A DNA stretch of 64,000 nucleotides from Acinetobacter rongchengensis (GTDB taxonomy: Bacteria > Pseudomonadota > Gammaproteobacteria > Pseudomonadales > Moraxellaceae): contig NZ_RAXT01000005.1 of NCBI RefSeq assembly GCF_003611475.1, forward strand, positions 62,001 to 126,000, in the 5' to 3' direction. Both the position numbers and the translations under genes were made by a program. The notes beneath the pieces were generated by a model, which worked only from the letters and a program-made list of their open reading frames with translations, was not told the origin of the DNA and made no database searches. This document shows positions 10,335 through 20,746 of this stretch, piece after piece (the stretch's first letter is position 1; every line of letters starts with the position of its first letter).

Positions 10335-10421
10335 TGGTCCCGAGGGTCGGACTCGAACCGACACGTCATCGCTGACAGTGGATTTTGAGTCCACCGCGTC
10401 TACCAATTTCACCACCTCGGG
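10335..10421 (-). tRNA. tRNA-Leu (anticodon CAA)
   Basis: The complementary strand folds as a class II tRNA. It has a 7-bp acceptor CCCGAGG / CCTCGGG with encoded ACCA at the 3' end, a D-arm containing TGGTAGACGC, an anticodon stem GTGGA / TCCAC around loop CTCAAAA giving CAA, an extended variable arm, and a T-arm GTCGG-TTCGAGT-CCGAC. The long variable arm and the CAA anticodon identify leucine for UUG codons. Confidence 0.96.
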
Positions 10422-10604
10422 AGAGGTTGTGTGCGTATAATAACGCGTTTAACTTTCTTGTCAACGACAAGTTTTTATATTTGATTAATTTTAAACCATA
10501 TCTTGTTTTTTTGGATTATAAAGCATCAATTTCAGCCATTAATTTGAAAAAAGACTATACTAGTCAAAGTTTTTAAATTTTAAATGCCAAATACTCTCTA
10601 CATG

Positions 10605-11639
10605 ATGCAACTCTCTGATTTTAATTTTGACCTCCCAGATGAACTGATTGCGCGTTACCCGCTAGAAACGCGTAGTGCATCTCGCCTATTACATTTAAAT
10701 GCTGATGGTTCTTACCAAGATCACCAGTTTACCGACATTCTCGACTTGTTTAATGAAGGTGATTTAATCATTTTGAATGATACTAAGGTCATGAAAGCTC
10801 GACTCAAAGGTAAACGTGCTTCTGGTGGTGCAATTGAGGTTTTAGTTGAACGTATTTTCGACCAAACTATTGCCCATTGTCACATCAAAGCCAGTAACTC
10901 TCCCAAAGCAGGAGCTGAACTTTTGATTGGCCCTGATGAAGTTAAAGTAACTGTCACAGGTCGTCATGAAAATTTATATATTGTTGAATTTTCACAGCCG
11001 ATTTTAAAAGTATTGGATATGTACGGTCAGCTTCCTATTCCGCCCTATTTTAATCGTGAAGCTGAAGATATTGATACCAAACGCTATCAAACGGTATTTA
11101 ATGATCCAAATAAATTGGCGAGCGTTGCAGCACCGACTGCAAGCTTACATTTCGATGAAGCTTTATTAGAAAAACTAGAACAAAACAATATTCAAAAAGC
11201 TTTTGTTACTCTACATGTTGGTGCGGGTACTTTTTTACCTGTGCGCACAGACAATATTGAAAATCACATCATGCATAGTGAATGGTGTGACGTACCCGAA
11301 GAAACAGTAAAACTCATCCAAGAAACCAAAGCACGTGGTAATAAAGTGATTGCTGTGGGTACAACAGCAACACGTGCTTTAGAAAGCGCAGCCCAAGCTT
11401 GTGGTGGGAAAATTGGAGCGTGGACTGGAGATACGCAAATTTTTATTTATCCAGGTTATCAATTCTGCGTGGTTGATCGTTTAATTACCAACTTCCACTT
11501 ACCTGAATCGACATTGTTAATGTTAGTTTCAGCACTTTCAAATCGTGATTACATCTTAAATGCCTATCAACATGCCGTAGAAAGTCAATATCGCTTCTTC
11601 AGTTATGGTGATGCCATGCTAATTGAGAATGCTAACTAA
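10605..11639 (+). CDS. queA: S-adenosylmethionine:tRNA ribosyltransferase-isomerase
   Basis: QueA transfers and isomerises the ribosyl part of SAM onto 7-aminomethyl-7-deazaguanine in tRNA, forming epoxyqueuosine. The protein is about 344 aa from the chosen ATG ([19 protein letters not shown]), matching the family's usual start. Visible family segments are [55 protein letters not shown] and [23 protein letters not shown] [16 protein letters not shown] near the end. Upstream ATGs at 10584 and 10602 are possible, and none has a clear Shine-Dalgarno. In many relatives queA directly precedes tgt; here they are 3.6 kb apart. Confidence 0.95.
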   Translation: MQLSDFNFDLPDELIARYPLETRSASRLLHLNADGSYQDHQFTDILDLFNEGDLIILNDTKVMKARLKGKRASGGAIEVLVERIFDQTIAHCHIKASNSPKAGAELLIGPDEVKVTVTGRHENLYIVEFSQPILKVLDMYGQLPIPPYFNREAEDIDTKRYQTVFNDPNKLASVAAPTASLHFDEALLEKLEQNNIQKAFVTLHVGAGTFLPVRTDNIENHIMHSEWCDVPEETVKLIQETKARGNKVIAVGTTATRALESAAQACGGKIGAWTGDTQIFIYPGYQFCVVDRLITNFHLPESTLLMLVSALSNRDYILNAYQHAVESQYRFFSYGDAMLIENAN

Positions 11640-11767
11640 ATCAGGTTAATATTAGGAGTGAGGCGTTATATAAATATAATGCCTTCTCTTAAAAGTCTTA
11701 TCATTAAATTTATTACATCATCATTCAACTAGAACATATTAAAATAATCTCTTTTCAGTTATCTTTG

Positions 11768-12853
11768 ATGTGCCAATCACAGCTCAATATTAATCTCCAC
11801 GATTCAAATAACTTCTTTTTAGATTCTTATATGCCTATAGAAACTGTTGAACGACTGCTCCATATTCGAACCAAGAAAAATCAGCAGGTGATGCGAAATA
11901 TTGCTCGTCTTTGGGAAATTGGTCAAAAGGCTCAGTCAGTTCAAGATATTTTAGATGGACTACACCCGTGGGGCGAAAATAAAGAATTATATTTTCACAA
12001 CCTCATCCCTCGGTTTTTATTTATTTGTGGTATATCCATAGCCTTATTTGGGTTGCTGATTCATCACTATATTCCCTATCCACTGAGTTTTTTGGCAGGT
12101 CTATTGTGTTGCTTTGTAGCGTATTTAATTTATGAAGAACGTGGCCCAATTGATGATGTTATCTACTTTCTAGAACAGCGCATCATGCGGTTACGTTATG
12201 ACTTAGATTACAACAAAACACCCAAGCATATTTCAACAACAAGCAATACTTTATTGGTGATGAGTAAGCTCAAACAAAATTTTCCTTTCTTCTCTCAAGG
12301 CAATCTGTCAAATGAAATAGAACAGTTTGCTTCGACAACATGGTTTGATGGAGAACAAGAGCATCATGTTATGCTTTTCCATTATCATTATGTAGATGAG
12401 TATTCACTTCCAAATCGTCATGGTGAAAAACAGAAAATCAGGGAAATACATAAAAATCAATGGGGTGCTTTTGTATTTCAAATGCCTGCACTCGGATTTG
12501 CTGCTAGCAATAAACATGATGAATTTATCGCACCTTATACTCAAGTTTGGAAAACCAGTGATATTTTAGTGAATCAAAAGTTACACATTTTTGGTTTAGA
12601 CCAACATCAACTTGCACGAACAATCAGCCCAAGTATTACACTAAAGCTGAGTGATTTTTTTCAACACTATTCAGGTGATATTGTTTATCATTTTGAGGAA
12701 AATATGTTGTGTTATATGGGAGATCAGAACCTCTTTAATATTTCACGTCAGAAACAAAATTTAAATGACATTTCACGTCTAAGAGGACATTTAAGAACTT
12801 TAACCATGCCTGAATATGAAAAATTCAAACAATACATGTTAAACTTAATTTAA
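11768..12853 (+). CDS. Membrane protein of unknown function, partner of LemA-like gene
   Basis: I do not recognise the family with confidence. The protein (about 361 aa; an alternative start at 11831 gives 340) has a soluble N-terminal helical part. Two close membrane segments follow near residues 83-125 (FLFICGISIALFGLLIHHYI and PLSFLAGLLCCFVAYLIY), then a large soluble C-terminal domain rich in aromatic and polar residues. It precedes a LemA-family gene by 22 bp. LemA is often paired with two-TM proteins of the DUF3137 kind, and this protein has that architecture, so it may be a divergent counterpart. That is inference from layout only. Confidence 0.6.
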   Translation: MCQSQLNINLHDSNNFFLDSYMPIETVERLLHIRTKKNQQVMRNIARLWEIGQKAQSVQDILDGLHPWGENKELYFHNLIPRFLFICGISIALFGLLIHHYIPYPLSFLAGLLCCFVAYLIYEERGPIDDVIYFLEQRIMRLRYDLDYNKTPKHISTTSNTLLVMSKLKQNFPFFSQGNLSNEIEQFASTTWFDGEQEHHVMLFHYHYVDEYSLPNRHGEKQKIREIHKNQWGAFVFQMPALGFAASNKHDEFIAPYTQVWKTSDILVNQKLHIFGLDQHQLARTISPSITLKLSDFFQHYSGDIVYHFEENMLCYMGDQNLFNISRQKQNLNDISRLRGHLRTLTMPEYEKFKQYMLNLI

Positions 12854-12875
12854 TAATTTATAAGGAATAATCAAA

Positions 12876-13442
12876 ATGGGGCTAATCATATTTATTGGAA
12901 TTTTCATCATTCTTATCGTGTGGGGAGTTCTGATTCGAAACAATATCGTGCGCTATTTCAACGCGACTAAACGTGCATGGGCAGAAGTTGCCAATTTTGA
13001 ACGTCAAAAAGTAAAAACATTAGAAAACTTAGAGCAAACTTTAGCGCAATATACTCAATTTGAAAAATCAACCTTAGAAAAAGTGACAGAACTACGCCAA
13101 CAAATTTTAAATTTAAACTTGAACAATACAGATGTTTCTCAACTTCAACACATTGAAAAATTAAACCAAGATTTAATGAAAAGTTTGAATGTTGTGGTCG
13201 AAAATTATCCTGAACTTAAAGCTGACGCTTTGTACGGAAAAATGATGGATGATATTCAAGAACAGAATGAAAATGTGGGAGCAGCCATCACGATTTTTAA
13301 CCGCAATGTTGAAGAATTTAACAACACCATTGAAATATTTCCGAACAATATGATCAATACGATCACATTAGCCAAGAAATCAATTCGTCCATTCTCTGAT
13401 CATGTTGTTACACAGAATTTTGATTATAAACCAAATTTCTAA
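12876..13442 (+). CDS. LemA family protein
   Basis: A 188-aa protein with one N-terminal membrane anchor (IIFIGIFIILIVWGVLI), followed by the helical LemA domain. The hallmark NATKRAWAEVANFERQKVKTLENL corresponds to the family's N-x-V-x-x-A-W-A-x-(I/V) and R-x-D-L-I-P-N-L region, although the RxDLIPNL part is degenerate (NFERQKVKTL). The middle is a long coiled region and the end is FNNTIEIFPNNMI, the equivalent of the usual YN..ipxFPxN motif. AAGGA lies about 10 bases upstream of the ATG. The biochemical role of LemA is unknown. It forms a two-gene unit with the upstream membrane-protein gene. Confidence 0.75.
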   Translation: MGLIIFIGIFIILIVWGVLIRNNIVRYFNATKRAWAEVANFERQKVKTLENLEQTLAQYTQFEKSTLEKVTELRQQILNLNLNNTDVSQLQHIEKLNQDLMKSLNVVVENYPELKADALYGKMMDDIQEQNENVGAAITIFNRNVEEFNNTIEIFPNNMINTITLAKKSIRPFSDHVVTQNFDYKPNF

Positions 13443-13932
13443 TCTCTCAGTGCATCTTTCGTTGATTGTAAAAAATATCTGTTCTGTGCAAGTTTAAGTG
13501 GCAGAACAGAATAGTGAACACAGTTTATTGAACCTAATTTTAAAGAAAAGCTGAATAAAAACCCCATAATAGTGTTTTTTATTCAACAAATTTAATATAA
13601 AATGCAAACTTAATCACAATTAAAACTTTATTGTTTTTGTCATTTGACTATTTTTAAATTTCGACCAAAACAATCTTAAAGCAATATCGCTTGTGATTTA
13701 AGCCTTTGATGATAACAATCGCCTGAAATTTATATTGATTATAAGTGCAATGAATACAAATGATGGGGAAAGCTTTGTTATTTTCAAAAGAATGCTAAGC
13801 AATACAAAAGTCATTTATTTACATACTTTTCAACTGCTTCTATTTCTTTAAGCTTGTGTAAATAGACTGAGGGTCAATAAAAATTTGATCTTATTTAAAA
13901 AAATGAAAATGTTTAATCATGTAGAGATGGCG
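13443..13932. other. Intergenic region between LemA-like and DUF4303-like genes
   Basis: About 490 AT-rich bases with no convincing gene. It holds an 8-bp GC-containing hairpin without a T-tract (13479-13509) and an AT-rich terminator-like repeat (13553-13584). The promoter of the DUF4303-like gene should lie in the right half. Confidence 0.5.
13553..13584. terminator. Possible terminator of LemA unit
   Basis: GAATAAAAAC and GTTTTTTATTC form a near-perfect inverted repeat around an 11-nt spacer, with an A-tract on one side and a T-tract on the other. The GC content is low, so the strength is doubtful. Confidence 0.35.
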
Positions 13933-14754
13933 ATGTCTAACCACGTAGAAAAACAGCAAATCCTGCTTAAAACATTGATTATTGATGCTTTTCAGCAATT
14001 TTATTATCGTTATAAAAAACACGCACTTTATGCCTTTGTTATTGAAGTCGATGAAAATTCAACACTACAAAGCTTTTTAGTCTCTACAGAAGCTTCTATT
14101 TTTAGTGATGTTGAAAATAAACAACAATATTTGCTGGAACAAGACAAGTGGAATCTAAGCAAATGGAAATATCGCGATAAAATAAGCGAAGAAAACAAAC
14201 AGATACTCAATAAAGATCATCATTTTTCAGAGCAGGATTCCGTTATCTCTCTTATATTTCAAGACATTTACCCACAGCAAGATCAGCAAGAAAAACTCAA
14301 TTTTTACTTAGATGTGTTTACACAAGCGATTGTTTATTTAACTAAAATTTATAATTTGGATCGTTCTCAGATTATTTTCTTGATGAACGTAAAAAATCAA
14401 CAAAATGTCATCTTGGAGACGGCTCAAGAGCTCAACCCGCCATCCTCATTATTATTTGAATTTATTGCAGATTCTAAAATTCAAGCTAAAGTGAAAGACC
14501 AACTTCCAATTAAGCTCAATCAAGCAGATAAAGATCTACTCATCGATTTAGCGCAAATCGTAGAAATGGTTGAACCTTTCGATTCCTTATTTGTCGCCCA
14601 TCAGGCTTATTTACTCACATTCGAATCCGAATTTAAGGAAGCAAATCTTCATATTCAAAATTTAATTCGACATATTTCAACAATAGACAACCATGACTTT
14701 GCACTAAGTAAAGAAGACATTATCGAAAGAATTCATTATTTTTATAAAATATAA
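13933..14754 (+). CDS. DUF4303-like protein
   Basis: About 273 aa, soluble, no signal peptide. The N-terminal third resembles DUF4303 proteins: a helical start, then HALYAFVIEVDENSTLQSFLVSTEAS, then a Trp-rich stretch DKWNLSKWKYRD that matches the family's W..eW.Y pattern. Such proteins often occur near polymorphic-toxin immunity genes, but no toxin is visible here. The start is placed at ATG 13933, because AGAGA lies about five bases upstream; earlier in-frame ATG or TTG codons have no such site. It is a single gene with long AT-rich flanks. The family call is by eye and moderate. Confidence 0.6.
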   Translation: MSNHVEKQQILLKTLIIDAFQQFYYRYKKHALYAFVIEVDENSTLQSFLVSTEASIFSDVENKQQYLLEQDKWNLSKWKYRDKISEENKQILNKDHHFSEQDSVISLIFQDIYPQQDQQEKLNFYLDVFTQAIVYLTKIYNLDRSQIIFLMNVKNQQNVILETAQELNPPSSLLFEFIADSKIQAKVKDQLPIKLNQADKDLLIDLAQIVEMVEPFDSLFVAHQAYLLTFESEFKEANLHIQNLIRHISTIDNHDFALSKEDIIERIHYFYKI

Positions 14755-16378
<1,624 letters not shown>

Positions 16379-16511
16379 TGCCCCAATATAAATCTGCATT
16401 GAAGATTAATTCAACAGTATTTGCGCTGAACTCCAAGACAAGGTAAATTGCTGAACAAGTCAATTTAAAAGTCATGAAAATGGCAAAATTTTTTAACTTT
16501 AGGAAACTGAA

Positions 16512-16841
16512 ATGAGCTTATTTATTTCTTCTGCTCACGCTGCAGCAGCTCCCGCTCAGGGGCCAGGTATGATGGCAAACTTATTGATGATTGCAGTATT
16601 TGTAGCAATTTTCTATTTTCTTATTTGGCGCCCTCAAGCAAAACGTGCGAAAGAACACCGCACTTTAATCGAAAGCTTAGGTGTAGGTAGCGAAGTTGTA
16701 TTTGCTGGCGGCTTAATGGGTCGCATTTTGAAAATTGATGGTGACTTTGCAGTCGTTGAATTAAGCAAAGGAAATGAAGTAAAAGTTCAACGTGCAAGTG
16801 TCATTTCAGTACTTCCTGAAGGCACATTAAATAACCTTTAA
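16512..16841 (+). CDS. yajC: Preprotein translocase subunit YajC
   Basis: A 109-aa inner-membrane protein with one transmembrane helix (LLMIAVFVAIFYFLIWRPQAKR) followed by a small cytosolic domain (GVGSEVVFAGGLMGRILKIDGDFAVVEL). RPQ after the helix is the family signature. It associates with SecDF-YidC. AGGAAACTGAA precedes the ATG. It is separated from secD by a hairpin terminator/attenuator. Confidence 0.95.
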   Translation: MSLFISSAHAAAAPAQGPGMMANLLMIAVFVAIFYFLIWRPQAKRAKEHRTLIESLGVGSEVVFAGGLMGRILKIDGDFAVVELSKGNEVKVQRASVISVLPEGTLNNL

Positions 16842-16851
16842 TCATAAAACG

Positions 16852-16874
16852 GTCGTGCATGAGCACGACTTTTT
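16852..16874 (+). terminator. Terminator-like hairpin between yajC and secD
   Basis: A 7-bp perfect GC-rich stem GTCGTGC / GCACGAC has an ATGA loop and is followed immediately by TTTTT. It lies 10 bases after the yajC stop and 20 bases before the likely secD ATG, so it would reduce read-through from yajC into secDF. Confidence 0.85.
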
Positions 16875-16893
16875 CATTTTAAGAAGAAAGCGA

Positions 16894-18795
16894 ATGCGTT
16901 ACCCTGCATGGAAATATATATTGATCCTAGTTGTACTCGTGATCAGTACATTATACGCACTGCCAAGTCTGTATCCTGACGAGCCTGCTGTTCAAATTTC
17001 TGGCGCCAAGGCAGGTACCACGATTGATCAGACTGTGATACAGAAAGCAGAGCAAATTTTAAAAAGCGAAAATATTAGCAGTCATGATAATACTTTCACC
17101 AACAACGCTGCTCTTCTACGCTTAAGTACGTCTGAAGCACAGCTAAAAGCCAAAGATGCGTTGAGCAAAGGCTTAGGTGAAAATTATACGGTTGCACTCA
17201 ACCTCGCACCAACAACACCTGAGTGGTTGCAAAAAATTGGTGCTAAGCCAATGAAGCTTGGTTTGGACTTACGTGGTGGTGTTCATTTCCTACTTGAAGT
17301 AGATATGGACAAAGCCATTGCACAGCGTATGGAAACATCTGCATCTGATTTACGTCGTGAGTTCCGTGAAAATAAAGTCAAGTTCAACAGCTTAACTTTA
17401 AATAACAACACGATTACGATTCAGTTTGCAAATAATGATGACCGTGCCGCTGTCATGGATTTTTTACGTCGTGAAGGTAATAAATATAACCAACAAGCTT
17501 TAGCAACTGAGTCAGGTTCTACGCTAAAACTGACCTATAACGATACGACTAAACAAGAAATCCAGTCTTATGCACTGAACCAAAACTTAACCACTTTACG
17601 TAATCGTATTAACGAACTTGGTGTTGCTGAAGCATTGGTACAAAGCCAAGGGAGCAACCGTATTGTGGTTGAACTTCCAGGTGTACAAGATACTGCTGAG
17701 GCAAAACGTGTTCTAGGTCGTACAGCGAACTTAGAATTCCGTTTGGTTTCTGATTTGAATGATCAATACATTGACCGTTTTACGGGTAAATATAATGGTC
17801 AGCCATTACCACCGGGCACTGAAGTTTTTGCTTATGAGTCTTTGGACAGTGGAAAAGAGCTTTTATTAAATCGTAACCGTATCTTAACAGGTGAACGTGT
17901 TCAAAATGCATCAAGTGGCTTTAGCCAAGATACAGGTGGTTCTGAGGTTAATATTACTTTAGACACTGCGGGCGGTAAGTTATTGTCTGATGCAACACGT
18001 AATGCTGTTGGTAAACGTATGGCAGTACTGTTTATTGAAAATAAACAGAAAATTACGTCTGTTGCAGATCCTGTAACAGGTGTGATGACCGAAGTACGTA
18101 CCCCTTATACTGAATCTGTAGTGATCAATGCTGCAACAATTCAAGCGGTATTGGGTTCATCATTCCGTATTACAGGCTTAGATTCTCCACAAGAATCAGC
18201 AGAACTTGCATTGATGCTCCGTGCAGGTGCTTTGGCTGCGCCAATGTACTTCGTAGAAGAGCGTGTTGTGGGCCCAAGTCTTGGTCAAGAAAACATTGAT
18301 AAAGGTGTGACTTCTACAATTGTAGGTTTCCTCTTAGTTGCACTATGGATGGTCATCTTCTTCCGTCTATTTGGTTTAATTGCAGATTTTGCCTTGGTCG
18401 TAAACTTGGCCATGTTATTGACCATTATGTCGTGGATTGGCGCATCGCTGACCCTTCCAGGTATTGCAGGTATTGTCATCACTATTGGTATGGCTGTCGA
18501 TGCCAACGTACTAATTTGTGAGCGAATACGAGAAGAAATGCGCTGGGGTGCCTCACCCAAACAAGCCATTATTGCGGGTTATGATCGAGCATATAACACC
18601 ATTCTCGACTCAAACCTAACCACGTTCTTGGTGGCGTTTATCTTGTTTGCTATTGGTACTGGTCCGATTAAAGGCTTTGCGGTCACATTGATGATTGGTA
18701 TTATTTGTTCGATGTTTACTTCGATTACAGTAACACGTGCAATTATCCAGTTAATCTATGGCAAAAAACGTAACTTGAATAAGTTGAGCATATAA
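16894..18795 (+). CDS. secD: Protein translocase subunit SecD
   Basis: A SecD of about 633 aa from the ATG at 16894. It uses the proton-motive force with SecF to help complete export. It has an N-terminal helix (YILILVVLVISTLYALPSLY), a large periplasmic P1 domain with LGLDLRGGVHFLLEVD, and five C-terminal helices starting near ENIDKGVTSTIVGFLLVALWMVIFF, including AVDANVLICERIREE. An in-frame GTG at 16855 would lie within a terminator hairpin and is rejected. AAGAAGAAAGCG before the ATG gives a purine-rich binding site. secF follows after 8 bp. Confidence 0.96.
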   Translation: MRYPAWKYILILVVLVISTLYALPSLYPDEPAVQISGAKAGTTIDQTVIQKAEQILKSENISSHDNTFTNNAALLRLSTSEAQLKAKDALSKGLGENYTVALNLAPTTPEWLQKIGAKPMKLGLDLRGGVHFLLEVDMDKAIAQRMETSASDLRREFRENKVKFNSLTLNNNTITIQFANNDDRAAVMDFLRREGNKYNQQALATESGSTLKLTYNDTTKQEIQSYALNQNLTTLRNRINELGVAEALVQSQGSNRIVVELPGVQDTAEAKRVLGRTANLEFRLVSDLNDQYIDRFTGKYNGQPLPPGTEVFAYESLDSGKELLLNRNRILTGERVQNASSGFSQDTGGSEVNITLDTAGGKLLSDATRNAVGKRMAVLFIENKQKITSVADPVTGVMTEVRTPYTESVVINAATIQAVLGSSFRITGLDSPQESAELALMLRAGALAAPMYFVEERVVGPSLGQENIDKGVTSTIVGFLLVALWMVIFFRLFGLIADFALVVNLAMLLTIMSWIGASLTLPGIAGIVITIGMAVDANVLICERIREEMRWGASPKQAIIAGYDRAYNTILDSNLTTFLVAFILFAIGTGPIKGFAVTLMIGIICSMFTSITVTRAIIQLIYGKKRNLNKLSI

Positions 18796-18803
18796 GGAGA
18801 TCT

Positions 18804-19778
18804 ATGATGACTGATGTGACTCAACCGAAAAAGAAATACGGACGCCCAGATGACGAGCACGTAATTAACTTTATGAAGATTGCCAAACCAGCGGCAATCA
18901 TCTCGATCATCCTAACAATTGCGAGCCTTTTCTTTATTGTCACGAAAGGACTAAACCTAGGTTTAGACTTTACTGGTGGTGTTTCAGCAGAATTGAACTA
19001 TCAATCTGCGGCAAAACCTGCTGAGGTGATTGCAACTTTAGATAAAGCTGGTTTTAAAGATGCTGTTGTACAAACCTTGGGAAGTAATAAAGACCTCATC
19101 GTGCGTATGCCACCACAAGACGTCAATGTTGAAGATTTAAGCAATTCGTTAACTAAAGCAGTTCAATTGCCGAATAACCCTGCTGTGGTCCATAAAGTAG
19201 ACTCAGTTGGTGGTCAAGTCGGTAACGAGCTTTATCTACGTTCTGCGGGCGCTGTAGCACTGGCTATGCTGCTGATGTTGATCTATGTCACCATTCGCTT
19301 TGAGTTTAAACTTGCAGTGGGTGCTGTGCTCTCATTACTGCATGACGTGATTGTGACGATTGGTATCTTTGCAATGATGCAATGGCCATTTGACTTAACC
19401 GTATTGGCAGCAGTCTTGGCACTCATCGGTTTCTCATTGAACGATAACATTGTTGTATCGGATCGTATTCGTGAGAACTTCCGTAAGATTCGTGGTGCTT
19501 CACCATTGGAAATCGTCAACATTGCTTTGACCGAAACCTTAAAACGTACCATTCATACTTCTATGACATTATTACTGGTTGTACTTGCAATGATGTTCTT
19601 GGGTGGTGATGGTCTACACTGGTTCTCTGTTGCCATGTTTATTGGTGTATTTGTTGGTACGTATTCTTCGATTTATATCGGAACTGCATTTGCATTATGG
19701 CGTGGTCTAAACCGTCAAGACTTTATTGTACAAGTTAAACCTGAATTTGAAGATGAAGAAGAACATATTCCTCATTAA
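18804..19778 (+). CDS. secF: Protein translocase subunit SecF
   Basis: A 324-aa SecF with an N-terminal helix (AAIISIILTIASLFFIVTKGL) and LGLDFTGGVSAELNY at the head of the periplasmic domain. The C-terminal membrane bundle carries VLALIGFSLNDNIVVSDRIREN, the RND-type signature shared with SecD. AGGAG lies just upstream of two adjacent ATG codons, and either may be used. It is the last gene of the tgt-yajC-secDF run. Its ancestral terminator appears to be interrupted by a repeat element. Confidence 0.96.
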   Translation: MMTDVTQPKKKYGRPDDEHVINFMKIAKPAAIISIILTIASLFFIVTKGLNLGLDFTGGVSAELNYQSAAKPAEVIATLDKAGFKDAVVQTLGSNKDLIVRMPPQDVNVEDLSNSLTKAVQLPNNPAVVHKVDSVGGQVGNELYLRSAGAVALAMLLMLIYVTIRFEFKLAVGAVLSLLHDVIVTIGIFAMMQWPFDLTVLAAVLALIGFSLNDNIVVSDRIRENFRKIRGASPLEIVNIALTETLKRTIHTSMTLLLVVLAMMFLGGDGLHWFSVAMFIGVFVGTYSSIYIGTAFALWRGLNRQDFIVQVKPEFEDEEEHIPH

Positions 19779-19804
19779 TTCTCAGTTTTAGGCTAAAAAT
19801 AGCT

Positions 19805-20003
19805 CATCTTCGGATGTAATGCTGATCAGTTAAGTATTTTTAATCCTCCCCACCCCTCCTTTGAAAAAGGAGAGAGTATCTAGGATTCAATACCGCATTG
19901 AATTCACGAGTATTCCCCTCTTTTGTAAAGAGGGGTTAGGGGAGATTTATAAATAGGTAATAATAAAATTACGCTTAACTAATCGACATTACATCTTCAG
20001 ATG
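19805..20003. mobile_element. MITE-like element with flanking 12-bp direct repeats in the secF terminator
   Basis: The core, 19817-19991 (175 bp), has inverted ends. The left end reads TAATGCTGATCAGTTAAG; the complement of the right end reads TAATGTCGATTAGTTAAG, 15 of 18 identical. Inside is a second, GC-rich inverted pair (left about 19842-19875, right about 19916-19948) and a central ATTCAAT / ATTGAAT palindrome (19885-19903). It has no coding capacity. Immediate flanks are direct repeats CATCTTCGGATG (19805-19816) and CATCTTCAGATG (19992-20003). Joining the outer flanks recreates a terminator stem AGCTCATC-TTCG-GATGGGCT followed by T7. This supports insertion of a non-autonomous repeat, probably dispersed in the genome. 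Confidence 0.75.
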
Positions 20004-20013
20004 GGCTTTTTTT
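19992..20013 (+). terminator. Residual secF terminator right of the repeat element
   Basis: CATCT-TC-AGATG followed by GGC and seven T residues. It seems to be the right half of the original secF terminator, still able to form a short hairpin from the duplicated tip. Confidence 0.5.
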
Positions 20014-20062
20014 ATGTTCAAATATTTTAAATCTAGTGTTTTGAATCAACTTATAAACATCA

Positions 20063-20716
20063 TCAATGTTGAATAATCTGTATCTTTGGAAATGCAAAAC
20101 CTTTACAAGACAATGCTGAACGCCAAGACACTGTCAGCATTACATGACCTAAATTAAAGTTTTGATAAGCAAAACTACCCAGTTGCGGATGGCTACAGAT
20201 TCCGCCATCGTTTATAGAATGAGCATGGGTATTCAACTCATTCAAACTTAATCGAATCCCTAAGCCTGATGCTTTTAAAACAGCCTCTTTAGTCGTCCAA
20301 ACTTTAAACCAAAACGCTGAATCAAAATCCAAATCCTGCCATGTTTGTAATTCTTCTGGGTGAAAAGCATGTTTAGCCAAGGCCTCAAAACGCACCACCC
20401 TATCTAAATCCTCAACATCAATCCCTAAGTCTTGGATTTTTAGACTATGAGTAAGTGCATAATTTTTTTGACTATGTGAATGGTTAAAAGCAAATTCAGA
20501 ATGATCAATTAAATACGGTTTGCCATATTCAGTTTTAGCAAAGGATTGAGCATTCATTTCAACTTGAAGTACGTCTGATAAAATTTGATTACGATATTGA
20601 TAAATTTGATTCTTTTTATATTGATTATAGGTCGTAAAATCCTTGAATTGATCCCGATCTAGTCTTAATAATTGAGCCAATGCAATTAAATGTATTTGTA
20701 TTTCATTCTTTTTCAT
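20063..20716 (-). CDS. Sfp-type 4'-phosphopantetheinyl transferase of the aryl-polyene operon
   Basis: A 217-aa Sfp/AcpT-type enzyme that transfers 4'-phosphopantetheine from CoA to carrier-protein serines. The signature GIDVEDLDR (metal-binding Asp/Glu near residue 115) and FWFKVWTTKEAVLKASGLGI (W-(T)-x-K-E-x-x-x-K) are intact. FAFNHSHSQKNYAL is the upstream His-containing motif. It is the last gene of the leftward pigment operon, so its natural substrates are probably the two dedicated ACPs encoded about 15 kb upstream in the same unit. The gap to the preceding gene is 30 bp. Confidence 0.88.
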   Translation of the reverse strand: MKKNEIQIHLIALAQLLRLDRDQFKDFTTYNQYKKNQIYQYRNQILSDVLQVEMNAQSFAKTEYGKPYLIDHSEFAFNHSHSQKNYALTHSLKIQDLGIDVEDLDRVVRFEALAKHAFHPEELQTWQDLDFDSAFWFKVWTTKEAVLKASGLGIRLSLNELNTHAHSINDGGICSHPQLGSFAYQNFNLGHVMLTVSWRSALSCKGFAFPKIQIIQH

Positions 20717-20746
20717 TGACCCAATGACCTTAACACGATGCTGTAA

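Noticed and set aside
13479..13509. CTGTTCTG / CAGAACAG hairpin as a terminator for the LemA-like gene
   Set aside because: No T-tract follows on either strand. It may be chance or a protein site.
16855..16893. GTG start for secD at 16855
   Set aside because: It lies inside a terminator hairpin, lacks a binding site, and adds 13 residues that are not SecD-like. ATG 16894 is better.
19832..19954. Palindromic repeats as a CRISPR array
   Set aside because: There is one element with inverted, not regularly spaced direct, repeats and no spacers or cas genes.
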